Of a stretch of 31,798 nucleotides of DNA, positions 1 through 6,564 are shown piece after piece (the stretch's first letter is position 1; each line of letters begins with the position of its first letter). The notes under the pieces were generated by a model. It ran no database searches. It was given only the letters and a program-made list of their open reading frames with translations, and was not told where the DNA came from. The stretch is taken from positions 1 through 31,798 of the IMG/VR virus record IMGVR_UViG_3300010883_000236; one strand, 5' to 3'. Source of the stretch: a virus. Made by a program: the position numbers and the translations under genes.

Positions 1-369
1 GAGCTACTATCATGGACTAGCCCCTCAGGGTTCCCCGTGGTTAACCTATACTACCGACAGGCTTCCACCTTGGTACGCACTTCGATTAACAACGAGAGAG
101 TGTGTGCCAGAGTTAACACACCTATCCTAGACAAACTACATGCCAAGGCCGCTCGCCAATCTCTACCCGCCAATCGGGTACACGCTTATGACTCTGCGAT
201 TTTGCATAAGCTCTTGACTAAGGACGAATGGCCCGATATTTTATCTCTCCACGATTGCTACGGGGTTCCTCCTCGCGACTGCCAACGGCTTCAGCAACAT
301 TTAGCTACTGTTTTAGAGGATATTTTCGGGCTTGACATGCCATCCTCCTTGTGTTATGCTGCCTCTTGA
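1..369 (+). CDS. Phage single-subunit RNA polymerase, C-terminal fragment (5' end outside window)
   Basis: The reading frame is open from base 1 and encodes the last 122 residues of a T7-type DNA-directed RNA polymerase, which transcribes the phage middle and late genes. The fragment begins with a segment aligning to T7 gp1 around its TPDGFPVW motif (here SPSGFPVV). It continues with ANRVHAYDSAILHK, matching the T7 PNFVHSQDGSHLRK motif, and then HDCYG (bases 250-264), equivalent to T7 HDSFG, whose Asp is the second catalytic metal ligand (D812 in T7). Only about 34 residues follow HDCYG, against roughly 67 in T7, so the usual C-terminal tail ending in FAFA is not recognisable. A GTG at 37 could be mistaken for a start, but homology extends upstream of it, so this is a truncated gene. 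Family assignment is secure. Confidence 0.93.
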   Translation, partial: ELLSWTSPSGFPVVNLYYRQASTLVRTSINNERVCARVNTPILDKLHAKAARQSLPANRVHAYDSAILHKLLTKDEWPDILSLHDCYGVPPRDCQRLQQHLATVLEDIFGLDMPSSLCYAAS

Positions 370-416
370 AGTTGCGGGGGTTTACTCCACGCATCCACTA
401 ACAAGTAGAGACCAAA
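370..416 (+). other. Short intergenic gap, RNA polymerase to SSB
   Basis: 47 bp with a G-run (GGGGG) and no hairpin, terminator or recognisable T7-like promoter. A phage promoter could lie here, since genes after the RNA polymerase are usually class II, but I see no copy of this sequence elsewhere in the window. Confidence 0.3.
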
Positions 417-1088
417 ATGGAATACCTAAAATTGACTACACCGAAAGGAATCGCTCGATATCCTTATCTCGCTACACCTGACACCCAGTTTTCCGCATTA
501 GGAGACTATAAGATTACGTTAGATGTACCCGCCGAAGCAGCCAAAGAGTTGTTACTTACGTTACGGAAGCTTCATGCTGACAACGTAGATTCCATTACTC
601 AAAAAACTGGCAAGGCTCCGCAAATTACCACCACTAAGCAGGGGGTAGAACGTCCTCTTCCCGTAGATGAAATTACGGATAAGGATGGTAACGCAATTGT
701 ATCATTCAGGTTCAAAATGAAACCTCAATATACAACAAAGACAGGCGATGTGGTCACCCAAAAACCCACTCTGTTTGACTCTAAGGTTCAGCTAATGCCG
801 GTCACCACAATGGTTGGTGATGGGTCAGCGGTAAAAGTTTCGTTTACTGCTGCTGCCTATCTTGCTCCCATTGGGGCAGGCGTGTCCTTACGGTTACAGG
901 CCGTCCAAGTTTTACAACTGGTCAAAAAGAGAGAGTCTGCTACAGATTCTTTTGAAGTGGTAGATGACGCATTTGTTGCGGAAGTAACAGAGGCTCCTCT
1001 TAACAGACCGCCAGAAAAAATTTCTGAAGAAGTTGCTGAGTCTTCTTCAGGAAGTGAAGAGCAAGCGCAAGACGCGACAGGCTTCTAG
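417..1088 (+). CDS. Single-stranded DNA-binding protein (T7 gp2.5-like)
   Basis: This 223-aa protein resembles T7 gp2.5 (232 aa), which coats ssDNA at the fork, promotes annealing and contacts the polymerase and primase-helicase. The N-terminus (TTPKGIARYPYLATPDTQF) matches the gp2.5 start, where a YxYIAKPD segment leads into the OB fold. The central part VSFRFKMKPQY and DSKVQLMP fits the gp2.5 β-strands. The C-terminus from about residue 185 is rich in Glu, Asp and Ser and ends in Phe, as gp2.5 does; that acidic tail with a terminal aromatic residue is the known protein-interaction element. The gene follows the RNA polymerase after 47 bp and precedes endonuclease I, as in T7. No strong Shine-Dalgarno is seen before ATG 417. 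Confidence 0.9.
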   Translation: MEYLKLTTPKGIARYPYLATPDTQFSALGDYKITLDVPAEAAKELLLTLRKLHADNVDSITQKTGKAPQITTTKQGVERPLPVDEITDKDGNAIVSFRFKMKPQYTTKTGDVVTQKPTLFDSKVQLMPVTTMVGDGSAVKVSFTAAAYLAPIGAGVSLRLQAVQVLQLVKKRESATDSFEVVDDAFVAEVTEAPLNRPPEKISEEVAESSSGSEEQAQDATGF

Positions 1089-1108
1089 GAGATTGGTAGT
1101 CATCCTAG
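1085..1108 (+). other. Inverted repeat / small RNA hairpin between SSB and endonuclease I genes
   Basis: CTAGGAGA (1085-1092) can pair with TC-A-TCCTAG (1100-1108), giving an 8-bp stem with one bulged A and a 7-nt loop. It overlaps the SSB stop codon. No T-run follows, so it does not look like an intrinsic terminator; an RNA processing site or chance are the alternatives. The rest of the 47-bp gap up to 1135 holds nothing I recognise. Confidence 0.3.
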
Positions 1109-1135
1109 TGGCTTGACCTTATCCTCCTTGGGATT

Positions 1136-1492
1136 GTGTCTTCATACAAAAATAAACTCGAAATCGGGATGGGACATCTTCTGGAAACAGAGGGTGTCCC
1201 ATTCTCTTATGAAGGAGAGTTTTTTTACTACCTCAAGAAGCATCGTTATACCCCTGACTTTCACCTGACAGGGACAATGATATTTATCGAGGTTAAGGGT
1301 CGTTTTTTACCGTCTGATCGAACCAAGCATCTGCTGATTAGAGAGCAGAATCCAAGCTTGGACATTAGGTTCGCCTTCCAGCAGCCTAACCACAAGATCA
1401 GGCCGGGGTCTACGACAAGCTATGCAGACTGGTGTGACAAGCATGAGTTCAAATGGTGTGGCCTAAAGATTCCTAAATCATGGTTATCTTAA
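1136..1492 (+). CDS. Endonuclease I, Holliday-junction resolvase (T7 gp3-like)
   Basis: A 118-aa homologue of T7 endonuclease I (149 aa), a dimeric PD-(D/E)xK enzyme that cleaves branched DNA and helps degrade host DNA. The active site is intact: E9 (T7 E20), D41 in YTPDF (T7 D55), and E52-x-K54 in IFIEVKG (T7 E65, K67). The block KHLLIREQNPSLDIRFAF matches T7 KHLLIREQHPELDIRIVF almost residue for residue, and TTSYADWCDKHEFKW matches the T7 PTSYGEFCEKHGIKF block. It lacks the basic C-terminal tail of T7 gp3. The start is GTG at 1136, with no clear Shine-Dalgarno. It overlaps the next gene by 13 nt. Confidence 0.95.
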   Translation: MSSYKNKLEIGMGHLLETEGVPFSYEGEFFYYLKKHRYTPDFHLTGTMIFIEVKGRFLPSDRTKHLLIREQNPSLDIRFAFQQPNHKIRPGSTTSYADWCDKHEFKWCGLKIPKSWLS

Positions 1493-1701
1493 GACCGCAT
1501 CGTGCAACACATGCCCTACTCACTACCCCTGACGGGAAGAAGGCTTTGGTTGACATAGATGATCTGGATACCCTGAGGGGTTCTTCTGGTATCATCACAT
1601 GGATGCGCCTGACGCGGAGTTTACGCGAAAGAATTGGAGAGGAATTAAATTTTAACGGAGAAATAGAGGAGATTAAAAGTGACTATCGAAAACAACAGTA
1701 A
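1480..1701 (+). CDS. Hypothetical protein (73 aa) in the T7 lysozyme position
   Basis: I do not recognise this 73-aa protein. It starts with ATG 1480 inside the endonuclease I gene (13-nt overlap), and its last codons overlap the GTG start of the primase-helicase, so it looks translationally coupled on both sides. The N-terminal half contains HALLTTPDGKKALVDIDDL, a β-hairpin-like pattern. The C-terminal half is charged (RSLRERIGEELNFNGEIEEI) and probably helical. T7 encodes its amidase/RNAP inhibitor gp3.5 in this slot, but no zinc ligands or amidase motifs are present, so this is not a lysozyme. It could be a small regulator; there is no evidence for that beyond position. Confidence 0.65.
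   Translation: MVILRPHRATHALLTTPDGKKALVDIDDLDTLRGSSGIITWMRLTRSLRERIGEELNFNGEIEEIKSDYRKQQ
1665..1671 (+). promoter_or_regulatory. Shine-Dalgarno of primase-helicase
   Basis: AGAGGAG lies 7 nt before the GTG at 1679. It supports the GTG start of the primase-helicase inside the end of the preceding gene. Confidence 0.75.
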
Positions 1702-3301
1702 TTTACTTAAACATGCCCCCTGTAAGGAATGTGGGTCTAGTGATGGAGTGGGGGTTTATGATGACAATCATGGCTACTGCTTTGTTTGTGAGGCACACTT
1801 CCCTGACTATGACGGTACAGGCGAAGTAGTGCCTAAGCCGGTGACCAAGGTGGAAGCTACCCAAGGATTAGAAGACCTTGAGTATGCTGCCCTAACTAAA
1901 CGCGGACTAACTGAAGCTACCTGTCGATTTTGGCAGTATCAGGTTGGCCGCTTCAATGGGAGACCTGTTCAGGTTGCCAACTATTTTTCCAATGGTAGCC
2001 TCCCCATAGTGAAGGTCAGGTTTGCCAATAAAGACTTCATGCAACTTGGGAAGGGGAAGCTCCCGCTGTATGGTTCTTGGCTTTGGAACTCGGCTCGATC
2101 CATGAAGCAAGTGATCGTGACCGAAGGCGAGATTGACGCACTCTCTTGCTCTCAAATACAGGATAATAAGTGGCCTGTTGTGTCGGTTCCAAACGGTGCT
2201 GCTGGTGCTGTACGGGCATTCAAAGAAAACCTTGAGTGGCTTCAGAAATTTGAATCAGTTGTCATCATGTTCGACACCGATAAGGTGGGTACTGAGGCTG
2301 CTGAGAAATGCGCTCAAATCCTCCCTGTAGGTGTCGCGAAGATTGCCAAGCTCCCGCTTAAGGATGCTAACGAAATGCTGTTGGCAAAGAAGGGTGGCGA
2401 ACTAATCAATGCCATGTGGAACGCCAAACCTTGGCGACCTGACGGCATCGTTGCTGGGGTTGATCTTTGGGATGCCCTCACTAAGGAAGAGGTAACCAAA
2501 ACCTACCAGTACCCGTGGCCCAGCTTAAACGAGATGACTATGGGCCTGCGTGAGGGTGAGATCACCACGCTCTGTTCAGGGTCAGGCATTGGTAAGTCTA
2601 GTGTGTGCAAGGAAATGTGCTTCTCTCTTCTAAGGGAAGGAAATTCCGTAGGCTATATCTCCCTTGAGGAGTCTACCAAGCGAACAGCCTTGGGCATCAT
2701 GGGGCTACACCTTAATAAACCCATTTACCTCGATCCGAAATCGGCAACTGAGGAGGAGTTTAAGGAAGCGTTCGATGCTACTGTTGGTAGTGGCTCGTAC
2801 TTTACCTATGATCATTGGGGGTCACTAGGTGAGGAGAATCTATTACAGAAGATTCGCTATTTCATAACAGCCCTCGATTGCCGAATTATTTTTCTCGACC
2901 ATTTGTCCATAGTTGTCTCTGGCATGGAGGGTGGTGACGAGCGCAGGATGATCGACAATACAATGACCAAATTGCGTAGCCTTGTTGAAGAGTTAGGCTG
3001 CGCCTTGGTGATCGTCAGTCATCTCAAGAGACCTGACGGGAAGGGTCATGAAGAGGGCGCACAAACTTCTTTAGCTCACCTAAGGGGTAGTGCAGGGATT
3101 GCCCAACTCTCTGACATGGTGATTGGTCTTGAACGAGATCAACAGGATGCAACACTCGGAAAATTTACAACTGTTCGAGTGTTAAAGAATCGGTGGTGTG
3201 GCCGTAATGGTGTCGCCGCTACGCTTGAGTTTGCCGAGGAATCTGGCCGACTCATAGAAGCAGTTAACTTCCAGAAAGAAAATGAGCAGAACGATATTTG
3301 A
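1679..3301 (+). CDS. DNA primase-helicase (T7 gp4-like)
   Basis: A 540-aa bifunctional replication enzyme, close to T7 gp4 (566 aa). The N-terminal zinc ribbon has four cysteines (C15, C18, C34, C37) for primase template recognition. A Toprim segment follows (VIVTEGEIDALS around residues 144-155 and VIMFDTDKVG around 195-204) for primer synthesis. The C-terminal RecA-like hexameric helicase has Walker A GSGIGKSS with K306, a Walker B-like IIFLDHLS around residues 402-409, and the downstream ALVIVSHLKRP motif typical of DnaB/gp4 enzymes. The last residues are acidic and polar (QKENEQNDI), recalling the gp4 tail that contacts the polymerase. The start is GTG with a good Shine-Dalgarno. The gene overlaps the DNA polymerase gene by 20 nt. 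Confidence 0.96.
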   Translation: MTIENNSNLLKHAPCKECGSSDGVGVYDDNHGYCFVCEAHFPDYDGTGEVVPKPVTKVEATQGLEDLEYAALTKRGLTEATCRFWQYQVGRFNGRPVQVANYFSNGSLPIVKVRFANKDFMQLGKGKLPLYGSWLWNSARSMKQVIVTEGEIDALSCSQIQDNKWPVVSVPNGAAGAVRAFKENLEWLQKFESVVIMFDTDKVGTEAAEKCAQILPVGVAKIAKLPLKDANEMLLAKKGGELINAMWNAKPWRPDGIVAGVDLWDALTKEEVTKTYQYPWPSLNEMTMGLREGEITTLCSGSGIGKSSVCKEMCFSLLREGNSVGYISLEESTKRTALGIMGLHLNKPIYLDPKSATEEEFKEAFDATVGSGSYFTYDHWGSLGEENLLQKIRYFITALDCRIIFLDHLSIVVSGMEGGDERRMIDNTMTKLRSLVEELGCALVIVSHLKRPDGKGHEEGAQTSLAHLRGSAGIAQLSDMVIGLERDQQDATLGKFTTVRVLKNRWCGRNGVAATLEFAEESGRLIEAVNFQKENEQNDI

Positions 3302-5111
3302 CATAGAAACGGATGGGCTGCTCGACAAGATGACCACCTGTTGGTGCATTGTGTGTCGAGATGTTGATACTGGTGTAGTCACTACCTTTGGTTTGGGAGA
3401 GATCGAAAAGGCTTTAGCTTTTCTGCTCAAACAGGATGAACTAATCGGTCACAATATTATTCGCTTTGATCTCCCTGCTCTGAAGAAGCTGTACCGTTTT
3501 GAATATGCCGGGAAGGTCACCGATACCTTGGTACTCTCTCGACTGATACACACCAACCTAGCTGACCAAGATCGCTTGGCTAATGTAACGTCTACATACA
3601 TCCCCTATAAAATGGCAGGCTCTCACGGGCTTAAGGCTTGGGGATATCGGCTTGGATGTTTGAAGGGAACCTTCTTGGCTGATCATGGGTTTGATCACTT
3701 CAGCGAAGAGATGATGTGCTACTGCATCAAGGATACTGAAGTCACTTACGAATTGTATCGCCTGTTATCCAAGGAGGGGTGGGACAAGCGATGTCTCATC
3801 CTTGAGCATAAGTTTGCTACCGTTATTCATCTCATGGAACAGAATGGATTCCGTTTTAATATTGAAGCCGCTCGTAAATTATATGTTCAGCTTAGTCAGC
3901 GGAAGCTAGAGCTAAACGAGCAGCTTCAGGAGATGTTTCCTCCTGATGAGCAGGAGATGAAGTCTACCTTCTGGCTCGCAGGAGGAGAAGTGTTCGACAC
4001 AAAGAAAGCCGCTCTTGCTGCGGGACATAAGCAGATAGAGAAAGGCCCGAAAAAAATCAAACTCCTCCCCTTTAATCCTGCGAGTCGAGATCATATTGCA
4101 GATAGACTTCAGCGATTGGGCTGGAAGCCAACGGAATTGACTCCTGAGGAGAAACCTAAGGTTGACGAAGCTGTCCTTATTAAGGTGAACTTTGCTAAGG
4201 ATTCAACGGGTGCAAAGGCTGTTACCCTGCTACGCGAGTTCCTGCTGTTAGGTAAGCGGATGGGTCAACTGGCTGAAGGTAGGCAGGCGTGGCTTAAGGC
4301 CGAAACAGGGGGCCGTATCTTTGGGAGTGTTAATACTAATGGAGCCGTCACGGGACGGTGTACCCACTCAAACCCCAACATGGCCCAAGTTCCTCGCGTT
4401 GGAACCCCCTATGGTAAGGAGTGCAGGAGTTTATTCAGGGCAACAGAAGGCTACAAACTAATAGGTTGTGATGCTTCTGGCCTCGAACTACGTTGCTTGG
4501 CGCACTACCTATCCCCCTATGATGAAGGTGACTATGCGAATAAGATACTGGAAAGCGATATACATGTTGTTAATCAAGAGGCTGCGGGACTTCCGACGAG
4601 AGATGCGGCGAAGACATTTATTTATGCCTTCCTCTATGGAGCAGGAGACCAAAAGGTTGGTACTATCATTGGCAAGGGGGCGAGGGCTGGAAAGGAAATC
4701 AAGGCCACGTTCCTCAAGAGGCTACCGGCTTTAGCTCAACTAAAGGCTTGCATCTCAAGTGCGTTAGGTTCAAGAGACTTCTTGAAAGGATTAGATGGCA
4801 GGCATCTTTTTATAAGGAGTGCTCACTCTGCCCTTAACACATTGTTGCAGGGAGCAGGGGCAGTCGTTATGAAGCAGGCAACTGTCCATCTGTACGAAAA
4901 TCTTATACAGAAGGGGCTGACACATGGGCAGGATTTCGCATTCGTCGCTCATATTCACGATGAATTCCAAGTGGAGGTTAAGCCAAATCGAGTTGAATTG
5001 GTAAAGGAGGAAGCGGTAAATGCCATTAGACAGACAACCGACACGCTCGGCTTCAAATGTCCCCTTGACGGTGAGGCTAGGGTTGGCCCCAACTGGGCAG
5101 AAACACACTAG
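3282..5111 (+). CDS. DNA polymerase, family A with 3'-5' exonuclease (T7 gp5-like)
   Basis: A 609-aa replicative polymerase (T7 gp5 is 704 aa). The proofreading exonuclease has D7 and E9 in FDIETDGLLD, then HNIIRFDLPAL and CIKDTEVTYELY. The polymerase half has motif A GCDASGLELRCLAHYL (D397), motif B RDAAKTFIYAFLYGAG around residues 441-456, and motif C HIHDEFQVEV (H559, D560). Motif B carries Tyr at the position equivalent to E. coli Phe762, as in T7. Alignment with T7 puts the conserved FNPASRDHI block at about residue 264, against about 334 in T7. Part of that difference lies in the segment where T7 has its thioredoxin-binding loop, which is shorter here (about 40 residues). The C-terminus GPNWAETH matches T7 GPNWAICH. 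It overlaps the helicase gene upstream and the next gene by 92 nt. Confidence 0.97.
   Translation: MSRTIFDIETDGLLDKMTTCWCIVCRDVDTGVVTTFGLGEIEKALAFLLKQDELIGHNIIRFDLPALKKLYRFEYAGKVTDTLVLSRLIHTNLADQDRLANVTSTYIPYKMAGSHGLKAWGYRLGCLKGTFLADHGFDHFSEEMMCYCIKDTEVTYELYRLLSKEGWDKRCLILEHKFATVIHLMEQNGFRFNIEAARKLYVQLSQRKLELNEQLQEMFPPDEQEMKSTFWLAGGEVFDTKKAALAAGHKQIEKGPKKIKLLPFNPASRDHIADRLQRLGWKPTELTPEEKPKVDEAVLIKVNFAKDSTGAKAVTLLREFLLLGKRMGQLAEGRQAWLKAETGGRIFGSVNTNGAVTGRCTHSNPNMAQVPRVGTPYGKECRSLFRATEGYKLIGCDASGLELRCLAHYLSPYDEGDYANKILESDIHVVNQEAAGLPTRDAAKTFIYAFLYGAGDQKVGTIIGKGARAGKEIKATFLKRLPALAQLKACISSALGSRDFLKGLDGRHLFIRSAHSALNTLLQGAGAVVMKQATVHLYENLIQKGLTHGQDFAFVAHIHDEFQVEVKPNRVELVKEEAVNAIRQTTDTLGFKCPLDGEARVGPNWAETH
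5003..5010 (+). promoter_or_regulatory. Strong Shine-Dalgarno inside the DNA polymerase gene
   Basis: AAAGGAGG sits 9 nt before ATG 5020. It is the best ribosome-binding site seen in the window. It favours the ATG at 5020 as the start of the PD-(D/E)xK-like gene even though that start lies 92 nt inside the polymerase gene. The same bases encode Lys-Glu-Glu in the polymerase, so coincidence is possible. Confidence 0.6.
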
Positions 5112-5475
5112 GCATGAGGTCGCAGGAATAGCCGCAGAACTAGCCATGAAATCAATATTGACTGACAGAGGCTTCGTCGTTTCTGACCCGCTTCTGTCCA
5201 CCAGTTATGACTTTATTACGGAGTATAACGGGGTAGTGAACACGGTACAGGTAAGGTCTTCGACTCATATTGATACGAATGGCTACCATAGAATTTTAGC
5301 GGGAGATCAGGTAGGAGGTTACTCAGTTCTACTGGCTCACCTTGTCCCTTCAAAGGAGACCTACGTCCTCCCTTGGAATGAGATTTCCCGCAAGTGGATT
5401 ATCATCCACACCGACAGGCCAAGCAGGTATGAAAAATACAAAGAAAACTGGGACTTACTTAAGGAGGCCCACTAA
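5020..5475 (+). CDS. Putative PD-(D/E)xK nuclease-fold protein
   Basis: A 151-aa protein with the layout of small PD-(D/E)xK enzymes such as the group I intron-encoded endonuclease family. A helix GIAAELAMKSILTDRGF (E40) is followed by SYDFITEYNG (D64) and the strand NTVQVRSS (Q77, R79). The canonical final Lys of (E/Q)xK appears as Arg79, so catalytic competence is uncertain. The first 25 or so residues are read from the end of the polymerase gene in another frame and may be dispensable; GTG 5071 or TTG 5083 are possible later starts, but ATG 5020 has the strong Shine-Dalgarno. T7 has no equivalent between gp5 and gp6. Possible roles are host DNA degradation or structure-specific cleavage at the fork. 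It could instead be an inactive nuclease fold. Confidence 0.68.
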   Translation: MPLDRQPTRSASNVPLTVRLGLAPTGQKHTRHEVAGIAAELAMKSILTDRGFVVSDPLLSTSYDFITEYNGVVNTVQVRSSTHIDTNGYHRILAGDQVGGYSVLLAHLVPSKETYVLPWNEISRKWIIIHTDRPSRYEKYKENWDLLKEAH

Positions 5476-5761
5476 GGTTGCCGTCCTTAATCAGGATTTT
5501 AAAGTTGAGTGGCTGACTACAGGTGATGACCACGGTAGCGTGGACTTGAATAATTGTGTTATCCAAGTCGTGACCAAGTACCCAAAAAAGACTATTGTAG
5601 ATACTTTCCTACATGAGTTGGTACATGCGGTGAACCATGTGATGGGGATCGTGGACGCTACAAATGAAGAGGAAGCTACCACTCGATTCGCAACTGGATT
5701 TTGCACCGTGTGGCGACACAACCCTAAAGTTTTTGAGTGGATTAACAAACAGATGCAATGA
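5429..5761 (+). CDS. Putative HExxH zinc metallopeptidase-like protein
   Basis: A 110-aa protein when started at ATG 5429. An in-frame TTG at 5342 would lengthen it, but those extra residues only mirror the preceding gene in another frame. The signature is HELVHAVNH (H62, E63, H66), followed 14 residues later by NEEEATTRFATGF (E80-E82). An HExxH helix plus a downstream E-rich helix is the zincin pattern seen in SprT-like and ImmA/IrrE-like proteins, where the three side chains bind zinc. No signal peptide or membrane segment is seen, so a cytoplasmic role is expected. It overlaps the upstream nuclease-like gene by 47 nt and the exonuclease start by 4 nt. Substrate is unknown; a role in disarming a host protein is speculation. 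Confidence 0.68.
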   Translation: MKNTKKTGTYLRRPTKVAVLNQDFKVEWLTTGDDHGSVDLNNCVIQVVTKYPKKTIVDTFLHELVHAVNHVMGIVDATNEEEATTRFATGFCTVWRHNPKVFEWINKQMQ

Positions 5762-6564
5762 ATAGACCAATTAAGAAGAAAAAAGAAACCGTGTTACTAA
5801 TTGATGGTGACATCTATGCGTATAAGCATGCAGTAGGGGCAGAGGTAGCTACCGATTGGGGGGATGACATGTGGTCTCTGCATACCGATACTGCTCAGGC
5901 AAAAAAGCAAATGGACTCTGCTATTAAAGCATGTGTCCTAGCCCTTCAAGCAGACAGGGTGCGAATTGCATTATCCGATAAGGCTATCTTTAGAAGAGAC
6001 ATTGATCCCTCCTATAAAGCACACCGCAAGAAGACGAGGAAACCCATAGGTTTGCCTTCTTTGAGAGAACATCTCTTAGTCCATTGGCGGGGTTTGATCG
6101 TGCCAGAGTTGGAAGCGGATGACGTTCTGGGAATCTGGGCGACTGACCCTATGTATGAGGTAGGGAACAGGAAGATCATCGTGAGTACCGACAAGGACAT
6201 GAAGACGATACCGGGAGAACTCTGGAATCCAGACCACCCTGAATTTGGGGTAAAAAATATTTCACGGGAATCAGCAGACAGTTTTCACCTGACTCAAACA
6301 TTGATTGGTGATACAGCAGATGGTTACCCCGGTTGCCCTACAGTTGGGCCAACTACCGCCGCCCGCATACTCGAACCCAAATGGGATGGACTAGATAAGG
6401 AGGGCAACACCTTACTCCTCTCGGATTGGGACAAAGTTGTCGCCGCTTATGAAAAACAGAATCTCTCCGAAGACTACGCTCTCGTTCAAGCCCGTCTTGC
6501 AAGGATACTACGGGTTGAGAACTACAACATGAGAAACGGTAAACTTAAATATTGGAACCCATGA
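5758..6564 (+). CDS. 5'-3' exonuclease / RNase H (T7 gp6-like, FEN superfamily)
   Basis: A 268-aa homologue of T7 gp6 (300 aa), which degrades duplex DNA from 5' ends and removes RNA primers. Acidic metal ligands typical of the FEN superfamily are present: LLIDGDIYAYK (D16, D18), ELEADDVLGI (D121, D122), VSTDKDMKTI (D145, D147) and LIGDTADGYPG (D185, D188). The last is followed by CPTVGPTTAARIL, the helix-hairpin-helix-like DNA contact. The ATG at 5758 overlaps the metallopeptidase stop (ATGA). The C-terminus ends RNGKLKYWNP, similar to other phage gp6 proteins. The assignment is firm. Confidence 0.94.
   Translation: MNRPIKKKKETVLLIDGDIYAYKHAVGAEVATDWGDDMWSLHTDTAQAKKQMDSAIKACVLALQADRVRIALSDKAIFRRDIDPSYKAHRKKTRKPIGLPSLREHLLVHWRGLIVPELEADDVLGIWATDPMYEVGNRKIIVSTDKDMKTIPGELWNPDHPEFGVKNISRESADSFHLTQTLIGDTADGYPGCPTVGPTTAARILEPKWDGLDKEGNTLLLSDWDKVVAAYEKQNLSEDYALVQARLARILRVENYNMRNGKLKYWNP

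Noticed and set aside
4791-5201. 136-aa minus-strand open frame
   Set aside because: It lies opposite the DNA polymerase motif C region, a firmly assigned gene; no minus-strand gene is otherwise supported and its sequence looks like no protein family.
5342-5428. TTG-started N-terminal extension of the metallopeptidase
   Set aside because: The extra residues only read the nuclease-like gene in another frame; ATG 5429 gives a compact protein with the zincin motif intact.
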